This document shows positions 9,230 to 18,124 of a stretch of DNA of 64,000 bases, piece after piece. This DNA is from Anabaena sp. PCC 7108. GTDB taxonomy: Bacteria; Cyanobacteriota; Cyanobacteriia; Cyanobacteriales; Nostocaceae. The translations under genes were made by a program, and so were the position numbers. How positions within the stretch are numbered: the first letter of the stretch is position 1; every line of letters starts with the position of its first letter. Under the pieces are notes generated by a model. It saw only the letters and a program-made list of their open reading frames with translations, was not told the origin of the DNA and did not search any database. The stretch is taken from positions 3,479,627 to 3,543,626 of the forward strand of contig NZ_KB235896.1 of NCBI RefSeq assembly GCF_000332135.1, read 5' to 3'.

Positions 9230-10309
9230 TTATTTTAGATACTTTACAAAAGTCTGGGCTTGGGCTGATAGTCGGTGGTTTTGATACCAAGCATAAGCAT
9301 GATCTGCAACTATCTGTCCTACTGATAAGTTCATACTATTTTGATACTTATCCGCCAGCCAGTAATGTTTACCTGCTTCTAGACTATCTACATTTTTACC
9401 TTCATACCATATTCCTATGGGCAACAATTTGTGAGCGCAGTAAGCAGCAAAAATTGTTGATTTTGTCAAGTATTCAGTTGAGTAATTAAAAAACCCTACC
9501 AAGGAAGTTGATAATAAACTGCTGATTTCTTGAGCAGACTTAACTCCCAAGCAAGTAACTGGGATATTATTCACTGGCTCAATTGCAAATTTTAGCGGCG
9601 GACCGATATCTAATATTTCCTCAATTTCCAACTCTTGACAAGTCCGCTCTAATGCTAATAATGATTGCTGATAAACACGAGAACGAGGTCCGACACCACC
9701 AAAAACTACCAAACGCCGGGAACGTGCTGACAAAGGTGTGAGATATTCAGGTTCACCCACATTAGAAAAAACTGGTAAAGCCGGAATATCAAAATGCTTA
9801 CCCTGACTGAATTTCCTGATTATATCAGCATAACCTTGCTTACTGGTCAGAGTGCGATCGCTCAAACAAACCAAACGCGCAGCTAAATTTCTTTGCAGTG
9901 GTGATGTCCAAAACTGACTAGTCCAAATTGCACCAAAAGCATAGAGTTCGTGAAACATCGTCACGAAACGGCGATTATTACCCTTTTTTCGCCACTTTTC
10001 TAAACCTTCCACCAACCAAACCGGACAGCCTCTTTTTGCGTAACCATAGCCCACATAATGTAACAGCACAGTTTGTACAGAGTTCTGTTGATGAGGTAAT
10101 AATTCTAACAAAGCAGGATAGGAGCAATCAGCCACCTGCTTAACTGCAAATCCTTCTACAACCGCTTCACCAGACCAATTTGCATCTCCAATAATAAATT
10201 CTGTTACTACTCCCCAATCTTGACGCATTTGTTTAGCCAAATTTAGGCCATAGTCTCCCACTCCATCAACAGCAGGGGGTAAACGGGGAACAATTACAGT
10301 AATTACCAT
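9230..10309 (-). CDS. Glycosyltransferase-like protein (GT-B fold)
   Basis: A 359-residue protein that begins VITVIVPRLPPAVDGVGDYG, the start typical of GT-B glycosyltransferases where the glycine-rich loop follows strand 1. A second Rossmann half begins near LVVFGGVGPRSRVYQQ. The canonical E-x7-E nucleotide-sugar motif is not obvious; the corresponding region reads NYSTEYLTKSTIFAAYCAHK, so this is a divergent member. It probably transfers a sugar during surface polysaccharide assembly. It is the leftmost gene of the large locus and is transcribed away from 10441-11592. Donor and acceptor cannot be predicted. Confidence 0.75.
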   Translation of the reverse strand: MVITVIVPRLPPAVDGVGDYGLNLAKQMRQDWGVVTEFIIGDANWSGEAVVEGFAVKQVADCSYPALLELLPHQQNSVQTVLLHYVGYGYAKRGCPVWLVEGLEKWRKKGNNRRFVTMFHELYAFGAIWTSQFWTSPLQRNLAARLVCLSDRTLTSKQGYADIIRKFSQGKHFDIPALPVFSNVGEPEYLTPLSARSRRLVVFGGVGPRSRVYQQSLLALERTCQELEIEEILDIGPPLKFAIEPVNNIPVTCLGVKSAQEISSLLSTSLVGFFNYSTEYLTKSTIFAAYCAHKLLPIGIWYEGKNVDSLEAGKHYWLADKYQNSMNLSVGQIVADHAYAWYQNHRLSAQAQTFVKYLK

Positions 10310-10440
10310 ACTCCAGCTATACTAATTTTTACCACGATATTAAATTTTTTTTAGGCAACAAAACTCAAAATATCATACTTTCGGTTTAAGTACTGATAAT
10401 GATATTAAATAAACAATACCATTAATCCCTTCGCTAACCG

Positions 10441-11592
10441 ATGCCAAATACTCGCAAAATTCTCTCTATTGGTCACTCCTATGTTGTCAATCTCAACCGC
10501 CGATTAGTCAATGAAATAGCCCGTTTGGGACAGGATGAATGGGAAGTAACAGCAGTGGCTCCGGCATTTATGCACGGAGATTTGCGACCCATGCACCTAG
10601 AAACAGATCCTAATGAAATTTGTCATCTCGAACCAGTAAGTGTGTATAATAGCCAACGCATTCATATCATGACCTATGGTTGGCAACTGCGGGAAATTAT
10701 GCAGCAAAGATGGGATTTAATACATTGTTGGGAGGAGCCATATATATTTGCAGGCGCACAGGTTGCTTGGTGGAAAACAGAAAAAACTCCACTAGTTTAC
10801 TCTACATTTCAAAACAAATCTAAGCAATATCCACCCCCATTTAATTGGATTGAGCAATATGCTATGAGTCGTGCTACAGGATGGATTGCTTTTGGACAAA
10901 CCGTTACCGAAGCTTTAAAATCTCGTCCTGGCTATTCACATCCCATGCGAGTGATTACCCCTGGCGTAGATATTAACCATTTCTACCCCTCTATTGATGC
11001 CAAATACCAAATTCGTCGGTTTTTAGGCTGGGAAGCACAAGAAATCCCTGTTGTTGGTTATTTAGGACGTTTTGTTCCTGATAAAGGATTAGATTTGCTG
11101 ATGAAGGTTTTGGATAGATTAGAAACTCCTTGGCGAGCTTTATTCGTTGGTACTGGTGTAATGGAATCATCAATGCAGACTTGGGCAAAGCGTTATCCTA
11201 AACAGGTGCAAATTTGCACAGATGTTAAACATAATGAAGTTCCTCAATATCTCAATGCTATGGATATACTTGTCGCTCCCAGTCAAACTATGCCTAACTG
11301 GAGAGAACAGTTTGGAAGAATGCTAATTGAGGCTTTTGCTTGCGGTGTTCCCGTAATTGGTAGTGACAGTGGCGAAATTCCTTATGTGATTGAAGATGCA
11401 GGGGTAGTAGTTGGCGAAAAAGATGAAAATGGTTGGGTTGAAGCTATTTCTGACTTGCTTAATAGTCCATCTATGCGTCAAGAACTAACGCAAAAAGGTT
11501 TAGAAAGGGCGCATAAATTATACGCTTGGTCATCTGTTGCTCAACAACATTTGCTATTTTTTAACGAATTGTTAGAGAATAGATCAAGTTAA
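10441..11592 (+). CDS. Glycosyltransferase family 4-like
   Basis: The 383-residue GT-B protein shows the inter-domain start VVGYLGRFVPDKGLDLLMKV and the retaining GT4 motif E-x7-E in EQFGRMLIEAFACGVPVIGS, followed by SGEIPYVIEDAG. These fix it as a nucleotide-sugar-dependent retaining transferase, probably cytoplasmic at the inner membrane face. It overlaps the reverse-strand methyltransferase 11584-12204 by nine bases at the 3' ends. It is divergent from the glycosyltransferase at 9230-10309, with about 130 bases for both promoters. Sugar specificity unknown. Confidence 0.88.
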   Translation: MPNTRKILSIGHSYVVNLNRRLVNEIARLGQDEWEVTAVAPAFMHGDLRPMHLETDPNEICHLEPVSVYNSQRIHIMTYGWQLREIMQQRWDLIHCWEEPYIFAGAQVAWWKTEKTPLVYSTFQNKSKQYPPPFNWIEQYAMSRATGWIAFGQTVTEALKSRPGYSHPMRVITPGVDINHFYPSIDAKYQIRRFLGWEAQEIPVVGYLGRFVPDKGLDLLMKVLDRLETPWRALFVGTGVMESSMQTWAKRYPKQVQICTDVKHNEVPQYLNAMDILVAPSQTMPNWREQFGRMLIEAFACGVPVIGSDSGEIPYVIEDAGVVVGEKDENGWVEAISDLLNSPSMRQELTQKGLERAHKLYAWSSVAQQHLLFFNELLENRSS

Positions 11593-12204
11593 CAACGGTT
11601 TTTGCCAAATAGCCGCAGTCTTGATCCCATTAGTCGATTGATCAACAATTTTCCAATCTTGAGGAATACTCAAAGCCTCTAATGAATTCCACAGATTAGT
11701 ATCATCAATAAGCAAGTATCCTCCAGCTTTAATCTTCTTTAAACATTTTCTGGCACAATTAGTTCTGTAGTGTCCATCAACAATAACTAAATCTAAACTT
11801 TCATCTGCAAATTCCTCCAGAACTGCCACATAACTAGGACATATTTGATAACTATCTTGTTCGGGTTCTGACACAGGATGATCCAACAAAATCAGCCGCA
11901 AATTTATATTAGTGATATTTTCTGTTTCTATTTTGCTTTTTACAACTTTATACCAATTTTCATCAGATTCTATACTAGTGATTTTGCTTACCAGCCTAGC
12001 AAACCAAACTGAACTCCGTCCGCTGCCAAATTCAAGCACTGACATGGAAGCAGCAAGATGTTTTCTACAAAATTCTACAGTTCCTGGACACATCCAAGGT
12101 TCATCTGGATGAAGTTTTTCCCATACCCAATACCTGACACGATATACTATTAACTGAGGTCGTTGCAGCCAGAAAAAAAAGCTTTTTAGTGAAATTAATA
12201 ACAT
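11584..12204 (-). CDS. Class I SAM-dependent methyltransferase-like protein
   Basis: A 206-residue protein. Motif I reads SVLEFGSGRSSVWFARL near residue 55, motif II carries SIESDENWY, and DLVIVDGHYR is the post-motif acidic loop, all consistent with a Rossmann-like SAM-binding fold. It lies inside the polysaccharide locus but on the opposite strand to its neighbours, so it may methylate a sugar. The hydrophobic start (LLISLKSFFFWLQRPQ) could be a membrane-associating helix. Substrate unknown. Confidence 0.75.
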   Translation of the reverse strand: MLLISLKSFFFWLQRPQLIVYRVRYWVWEKLHPDEPWMCPGTVEFCRKHLAASMSVLEFGSGRSSVWFARLVSKITSIESDENWYKVVKSKIETENITNINLRLILLDHPVSEPEQDSYQICPSYVAVLEEFADESLDLVIVDGHYRTNCARKCLKKIKAGGYLLIDDTNLWNSLEALSIPQDWKIVDQSTNGIKTAAIWQKPLLT

Positions 12205-12353
12205 TGTAGCTTCCTATTCATTTTCAGACATTAGCCTTATTTTACACTTTTATAATGTAAAATTACATAGAAAATAAGTAGAACTTTGTCATGGCTTATC
12301 CATCATCATTAATTATTTAGTTAAATCATGAAAAATTAGAGAATATTTACCAT

Positions 12354-13514
12354 ATGACTCCAATGCGTCTCGCTGTAATCCGCGATTACTCAGAAGAAAA
12401 TTGGCATAGCATGGATTTATGCGCTCAGATGCTAATTAAGCAATTGCAAACAGATTACAATACATCTATTCAATCTATAGAAGTTCTACCCAAATTTAAA
12501 AGTCGTTGTCAACAAATTCCCTGGATTGGTAAACAGCATTTTGCCTATAATGCAGACCGTCTACTTAACCGATTTTGGGACTATCCCCAGTATCTCAAAC
12601 CAAAGGTAACAGATTTCGATTTTTATCACATTGCTGACCACTCCTACGCCCATTTAGCCCATGTTTTACCTCCAGAAAGGACGGGAGTGTATTGTCATGA
12701 TCTTGATGCCTTTCGCTCGCTTCTAGATCCAGAAAGAGAACCCAGACCAGCTTGGTATCAAGCCATGTCTCAGAGAATTTTAGACGGGTTACAGTCCTGT
12801 GCTATTGTATTTTATTCTACCGCAGAGGTTAGAAAACAAATTGAGCATTACCAACTCGTAAAACCATCCCGGCTGATTTCTGCTCCTTTAGGTATTGCCT
12901 CGGAATTTAGTATTAATACTGAGAAAGTAAGTAATAGTAACCAAGAAAGATTAGAAATAGCAAAAATAGGTACTGCACCTTTTCTTCTGCACGTTGGTAG
13001 TTGCATTCCACGTAAACGCATTGATATTCTATTAGAAGTATTTGCACGAGTCAAGGTTACTCATCCAGAGTTGCAACTAGTTAAAGTCAGTGGTGAATGG
13101 ACACAAAGCCAACAAGAGCAAATTGCTCAATTGAATATCAGTAAGTCGATAATTCACCTCCACGGTTTACAACGCTCCACCATAGCAGCCCTTTATCAAC
13201 GAGCCTCAGCAGTGTTATTAACAAGTGAAGCAGAAGGTTTTGGATTACCTGTGATTGAAGCCTTAGCTTGTGGGGCGATAGTAGTTGCTAGTGATATTCC
13301 TGTGTTGCGGGAGGTAGGCGGACAGGGTGTGATATACTGCCCGACTGGAGATGTATCAGCGTGGGTAGAAAAGATAGTGCAACTATTATCAAACCCAACT
13401 AGCGCACCTGTGATTAATATCCGTCTCAATCAAGCGCAGAGATATTCTTGGTCTAATCACGCCCAGATTATTGCCCAATCTTATATCAAGTTAGCGGGTG
13501 TTGAAAATATATGA
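12354..13514 (+). CDS. Glycosyltransferase family 4-like
   Basis: The 386-residue GT-B enzyme has the second-domain start FLLHVGSCIPRKRIDILLEV and the motif EGFGLPVIEALACGAIVVAS, containing E-x7-E, then DIPVLREVGGQG. Two close ATGs exist (12354 and 12363); no ribosome-binding site decides between them. Its stop overlaps the next gene by four bases (ATGA), so the two are translationally coupled. It probably adds one residue of the exopolysaccharide repeat unit. Confidence 0.9.
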   Translation: MTPMRLAVIRDYSEENWHSMDLCAQMLIKQLQTDYNTSIQSIEVLPKFKSRCQQIPWIGKQHFAYNADRLLNRFWDYPQYLKPKVTDFDFYHIADHSYAHLAHVLPPERTGVYCHDLDAFRSLLDPEREPRPAWYQAMSQRILDGLQSCAIVFYSTAEVRKQIEHYQLVKPSRLISAPLGIASEFSINTEKVSNSNQERLEIAKIGTAPFLLHVGSCIPRKRIDILLEVFARVKVTHPELQLVKVSGEWTQSQQEQIAQLNISKSIIHLHGLQRSTIAALYQRASAVLLTSEAEGFGLPVIEALACGAIVVASDIPVLREVGGQGVIYCPTGDVSAWVEKIVQLLSNPTSAPVINIRLNQAQRYSWSNHAQIIAQSYIKLAGVENI

Positions 13515-14692
13515 AAATTGTATTTGTTAACCCAGTGGGAGCAATTGGTGGTGCTGAGAGAGTTTTACTAACTATTTTTGCTGCACTTTTAAATACAAAG
13601 CCAGATATTCAATTACATCTAATTGTAGGTACTGATGGACTATTGATAGAACAAGCCGAAAAATTGGGAGTGCAAGTCACATTATTACAGCTACCAGAAG
13701 AATTTAATCAACTGGGTGACAGCGCTTTCAAAGGTAGTAATAAAGCCTTAGCAGGATTGACATTACTATTAAGACTAGTAAAAATTTTACCAAGTATCGG
13801 TACATATCTAGGAGAATTCAAGCGATCGCTCTGTGAACTCAAACCAGACTTAATTCACTCCAACGGCATTAAAACTCATCTACTAACTGCATTGGCTGGA
13901 GTTAAGAGTATACCTGTAGTTTGGCACATTCATGACTTCTATGGCTCACGCCCATTCATGGCACAGGTTTTAAAATGGGTAAGCTATAGTGCTAAACAGG
14001 GAATTGCTATTTCCCAAGCTGTCGCCCAAGATGCTCATTCCACAATCCCAAACTTACCAATAGAAGTAATTTATAATGCCGTAGATATCAATTACTTTTA
14101 TCCTAATTTCCCAACTTCTCATCTTCCCCTGCGGGTGGGACTAGTTGCAACTTTTGCACGTTGGAAAGGGCATGATATTTTTCTAGAAGCAGCATCAGAA
14201 ATTATCAAAAAGCATCCACATTTAAATGTCCGTTTCTGTATTGTTGGGGGAGCAATTTATAAAACTCGTGGTTCTCAATTTTCAGAACAAGAATTAAAAG
14301 ACAAAGCTGCACATTTAGACATTATAGACAAAGTTGATTTTCTCGGCTTTCAAGAAGATATAGCCGAAATTTACCGCACTTTAGATATTGTCGTTCATGC
14401 CAGTACGCAACCAGAACCATTTGGTTTAGCAATAATCGAAGCAATGGCTTGTGGTAAACCAGTAATAGTATCCCAAGCAGGTGGTGCTGCTGAGTTATTT
14501 ACTCATAACTATGATGCAGTTGGTGTCCCACCTGGAGAACCAAATGCTTTAGTAGCAGCTATTTTAGATTTACTAAACAACCCAGAAAAACGTCAACTTC
14601 TATCAGAAAATGCGAGGCATACAGTCATAAAGAAATTCAGTCACGAACGTTTAGGTGAGCAACTCATGAAAGTCTATGAAATGAATACATAA
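13511..14692 (+). CDS. Glycosyltransferase family 4-like
   Basis: A 393-residue enzyme starting MKIVFVNPVGAIGGAERVL, the glycine-rich N-terminal loop of GT4 enzymes. The second domain begins LRVGLVATFARWKGHDIFLE and carries EPFGLAIIEAMACGKPVIVS with the E-x7-E pair, then AGGAAELF. It is coupled to the preceding glycosyltransferase by an ATGA overlap and converges on the Wzc-like gene across about 75 bases. Confidence 0.9.
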   Translation: MKIVFVNPVGAIGGAERVLLTIFAALLNTKPDIQLHLIVGTDGLLIEQAEKLGVQVTLLQLPEEFNQLGDSAFKGSNKALAGLTLLLRLVKILPSIGTYLGEFKRSLCELKPDLIHSNGIKTHLLTALAGVKSIPVVWHIHDFYGSRPFMAQVLKWVSYSAKQGIAISQAVAQDAHSTIPNLPIEVIYNAVDINYFYPNFPTSHLPLRVGLVATFARWKGHDIFLEAASEIIKKHPHLNVRFCIVGGAIYKTRGSQFSEQELKDKAAHLDIIDKVDFLGFQEDIAEIYRTLDIVVHASTQPEPFGLAIIEAMACGKPVIVSQAGGAAELFTHNYDAVGVPPGEPNALVAAILDLLNNPEKRQLLSENARHTVIKKFSHERLGEQLMKVYEMNT

Positions 14693-14767
14693 CACTGATT
14701 ATTAGACGTTGCAGGCAAAGTATCTACATTTTTTGTTAGAGATAATTTAATTATCAAACTCTACAAC

Positions 14768-16858
14768 TCAAGCTCTACTAACTGCATAATAACTAGAATC
14801 TGGCTGATTAGCATTGACACCATTCATAGCTACACCTAAAACATTTTGGTCAGCTTTCTCCAACATTTCTTTAGAGAGAGAAACACTATTAGAATCAGCT
14901 ACACCTGGACGGACTACAAACAAAATTCCATTCACAAGTTTTCCTAAAATCGTTGCATCCGCAGCTACAGTTAATGGTGAAGTATCAATGATCACAAAAT
15001 CATATTTTTGGGCGATTTGTGCCACAAACACAGCCATTTGACTAGAATCAAGTAGTGAAGCTGGATTTTGATTAAGTTCCCCAGCCGTGAGAACTTCTAA
15101 ATTAGGAGAAATTTGAGTCACAGCCCGGTCTAAATCCAATTGACGTTTAAGAACGTTGCTTAAACCTACTTCATTGGGAATTTCCCAAATTTTGTGTTGG
15201 CTAGGATTACGTAAATCAGCATCTACTAGTAATACATTGCGCCCTAATTGAGATATAGAGAAAGCTAAATTGGCAGAAATAGTTGATTTACCTTCTTTGG
15301 GAACAGAACTGGAAACTACAATCACCTTAATTGATTGTTCTGAATTAAAAAATCTCAAGTTAGTTTGCAGCATCCGAAAAGCTTCACTAACAGGAGAATC
15401 TGGTTGATTTTTAACAATTACTTCAGGGATAAAATTGCCGTTGGGAAAAGGTGGAATATAGCCCAGTAAGTTGTAACCCAATAAGTCTTTGGCAGATTTG
15501 GAGGTTTTGATAGTCTTGTCTAATCTTTCTAAAACAAAGGCAGTAGCTACCCCCAAAACAATCCCACCAATTAATCCTTGCAGTAAATTTATATACTGAC
15601 GGCTTCTAATTGGTACTCCGGGAATTAAGGCAGGTGTAACAATCCTGGCGTTACTAACTTGTAGATTTTCAGCCACTTGCAATTCTTGATACCGAGCCAG
15701 AAGTCCTTGATAGCTCAAATCAGTGGCAGATATTTCCCGTTCTAACTGGCGTTGCTGCAATTCTAATTGCGGTAAAGTATTAGCCCTTTGTCTGTAAGAT
15801 TCAATGACCCCAGCTAACGATTTTAGTCGTACCTGCAAACTCAAACGTTCTGCTTCAACACTGGCATAGTTACCCAGAATCCCTTGTTGTAAACCTTGAC
15901 CTCTAAGTTGAACGATTTTGTCAGGTTCTAGGGTTTGATTCAAACGCCCTGCTTTACCTATAAAGCTTTGTTCTATTCGCTTCTTCAGTTCTTTTTTGAG
16001 AATCGCTTCTTCATCCTTAAGGTCAATCATGGTGGGATGAGTATCAGTCAAGCGCAAACCTGTAACTTGTATTTTTTGCTGGATATTTTGCAGCTGTCCC
16101 AGAACTGAGACTGTTGATGGCGATTCACCCACAAAACCTGCAACTACAGCCTCTTGGGAACTAACACCAAAGAGTTTTTGGATTGATTGCATACGGGCTG
16201 TTTGCGAAGATAAATCGGATCTAGTTGCAGCTACTTGTCTATCTAATTCAGTCAAAATTGCCACACTAGCTGAGGCTTCTGCTTTCAAGTCTAAAACTCT
16301 ATTCCGCTGTTTAAAAAATTGTAGTTTACGTTCAGAAGCTTGTAAGGCAGCTTTCCTCAAGGGCAACTGTTGGGCAATAAAGTCTCTAGCAGACCTGGTT
16401 TGAGCGCGGTTCGCATCAATATCATTTTCGATATAGACTTTCATTAATGTATTGACAATTGAAGCAGCTGTTCTGGGATCTGTGCTTGTGTAATACAGTT
16501 CCAGAATATCTGTGTTGTCAATATTTTTGACTTCCAGGTCTTTTAAAAACACTAGAGGGTTGATATTGAGGCCAAGGGTATTGATTGTCTTTTCAGCTAA
16601 GGGTAGTGAACGCAAAACAGCTACCTCTGTTCCTAATGGTCTACCACTAACTGAACTCTCCAATTGTCCTAATTGGTTCCCCACTCCTGTCAGCGAAGAG
16701 GTAGAGTTCTTTTTCAGTACCAACTGACCTCCTGCCTGATAAATGGGCGTTTCTAGTACAGTTTTTACTATACTCAATGCTAAAAGACTTATAAAAACTA
16801 TAGAAGTAGGCAACCAACGTCGCTTAAGTATTGACCAATAGCGCAAATATTCTTCCAT
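14768..16858 (-). CDS. Polysaccharide co-polymerase / tyrosine autokinase (Wzc-like)
   Basis: A 696-residue inner-membrane protein. The N-terminal Wzz-type domain starts with a transmembrane helix (LPTSIVFISLLALSIVKTVL). A long coiled-coil region covers about residues 150-400, and a second transmembrane helix (LLQGLIGGIVLGVATAFVL) precedes the cytoplasmic BY-kinase. Kinase motifs are Walker A SVPKEGKSTISANLA (about 515-530), Walker A' LLVDADLRNP and Walker B FVIIDTSPL. The C-terminal tail ends SSYYAVSRA, so only two tyrosines are present against the richer cluster of enterobacterial Wzc. It is expected to control chain length and export of the polysaccharide. It is divergent from the HpsJ-like gene. 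Confidence 0.93.
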   Translation of the reverse strand: MEEYLRYWSILKRRWLPTSIVFISLLALSIVKTVLETPIYQAGGQLVLKKNSTSSLTGVGNQLGQLESSVSGRPLGTEVAVLRSLPLAEKTINTLGLNINPLVFLKDLEVKNIDNTDILELYYTSTDPRTAASIVNTLMKVYIENDIDANRAQTRSARDFIAQQLPLRKAALQASERKLQFFKQRNRVLDLKAEASASVAILTELDRQVAATRSDLSSQTARMQSIQKLFGVSSQEAVVAGFVGESPSTVSVLGQLQNIQQKIQVTGLRLTDTHPTMIDLKDEEAILKKELKKRIEQSFIGKAGRLNQTLEPDKIVQLRGQGLQQGILGNYASVEAERLSLQVRLKSLAGVIESYRQRANTLPQLELQQRQLEREISATDLSYQGLLARYQELQVAENLQVSNARIVTPALIPGVPIRSRQYINLLQGLIGGIVLGVATAFVLERLDKTIKTSKSAKDLLGYNLLGYIPPFPNGNFIPEVIVKNQPDSPVSEAFRMLQTNLRFFNSEQSIKVIVVSSSVPKEGKSTISANLAFSISQLGRNVLLVDADLRNPSQHKIWEIPNEVGLSNVLKRQLDLDRAVTQISPNLEVLTAGELNQNPASLLDSSQMAVFVAQIAQKYDFVIIDTSPLTVAADATILGKLVNGILFVVRPGVADSNSVSLSKEMLEKADQNVLGVAMNGVNANQPDSSYYAVSRA

Positions 16859-17365
16859 ATTCTCCTCTATCTATTTTGATTTTTTTGGTTCTCAGATTTT
16901 GATTTTTGTGTTCTTCTTAACTCAGCAAAAACTGTCTTTTATAGGGTTGTATGCTGCATTTTCGTCGTGAGAAAGTGTTTTTACTTAGGTCAAGTTATCC
17001 CAAAATTTACACCAAAAGCGAAGTTGAGTAAAAAATGTAACATTTTTACAATAAAAACATCTTATTGAATAGAAGTTTAGTTTGCCTAAAATCAATGTAT
17101 TTGTCAATACACTGATGAATATTGTTCTATCAAAGCTCTATTAAAATTTACAACAGGATTTAAGCAGGAATTTGTGAACTATATCTTTATTATCAGGATA
17201 AATACGTAAATTTTATATAAAGAGCATTGACAGGGATTGTCTTCAATGTAAAATTAAAAACATTAATCAAGTGTTTAAATTATAGTCAGAAACTAATCAC
17301 CATAATCTTTTTAGCTCTTTAGATATCTCCTCTAAACACAGAAGTTATACTATCAACCACAAAAA
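16859..17365. other. Divergent intergenic region (promoters of wzc-like and hpsJ-like genes)
   Basis: About 500 AT-rich bases with no ORF of note. It must hold promoters for both the Wzc-like gene and the HpsJ-like/exosortase pair, which makes it the most likely control point of the locus. I see no clear operator palindrome. Confidence 0.5.
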
Positions 17366-18109
17366 ATGACAAAACAGAAACAAGAAAGACTACCAAAAAA
17401 GCCCATAGAAATAACAGACAGTATTGAGAATATGTCTTTCTCCTTACTAAGGTTGCTCGGCTATATTCTGCTGATCTTTTCTCTCATTGACTACCTGGCT
17501 ATCTTGATACCTCCACGCTTAACAGATCCGGGTTGGGAATTACAAGCTATTGGACAAATGGTAGATCACGTCTGGTCTATCTTACTGGGATTAACATTTA
17601 TATTTTTGCATAACAAAGGTAGTATCCTGCAACCAAAACAACTACCAATTCTTAAACTTTTATCTTGGGTTAGTTTAACAATTGGAATATTTTATCTGCT
17701 GATGCTGCCTTTAGGAATTAATAATAGCCTCACACTCTACAGAAATATTAATAATCAATTTATCACTCAACAAGGTCAACAACAAGAGCAACTGCAAAAA
17801 ATAACTGAAAAACTCAAGACAACTAACTCTCCCCAAGAATTAAATAACTTAGCCAGAATTTTAAATCTGCCTAATCAAGGCGGAGCTAGTAAATCTCCTC
17901 AAGAATTAAAAAATCAAATATCTCAACAAATTCAAACAGTTGCCCAAAATTCCATTGCTACTGCTAACGCTGCCAAGCGAGAACAGATTAAAAATTTAAT
18001 TAAAAGTGCGGTGAGAATCAATCTAGGAACAATAATCTCAGGTATTTGCTTGATTATGTTCTGGAATATGACTCGTTGGACGCGCATTATCGATAAAAAT
18101 ATTGGATAA
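17366..18109 (+). CDS. HpsJ-like protein
   Basis: The 247-residue protein has about four hydrophobic helices: SLLRLLGYILLIFSLIDYLA, one around SILLGLTFIFL, one around WVSLTIGIFYLLMLPLGI, and a C-terminal one around LGTIISGICLIMFW. Between the third and fourth lies a glutamine-rich, probably coiled region (QQGQQQEQLQKITEKL). This layout and the start LTDPGWELQAIGQMVDHVW match my memory of HpsJ, a protein of the Nostoc hormogonium polysaccharide locus and of cyanoexosortase loci. Its biochemical role is not known. It lies 15 bases before the exosortase gene, so the two probably form an operon. Confidence 0.75.
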   Translation: MTKQKQERLPKKPIEITDSIENMSFSLLRLLGYILLIFSLIDYLAILIPPRLTDPGWELQAIGQMVDHVWSILLGLTFIFLHNKGSILQPKQLPILKLLSWVSLTIGIFYLLMLPLGINNSLTLYRNINNQFITQQGQQQEQLQKITEKLKTTNSPQELNNLARILNLPNQGGASKSPQELKNQISQQIQTVAQNSIATANAAKREQIKNLIKSAVRINLGTIISGICLIMFWNMTRWTRIIDKNIG

Positions 18110-18124
18110 GAATGGAAGATAAAA

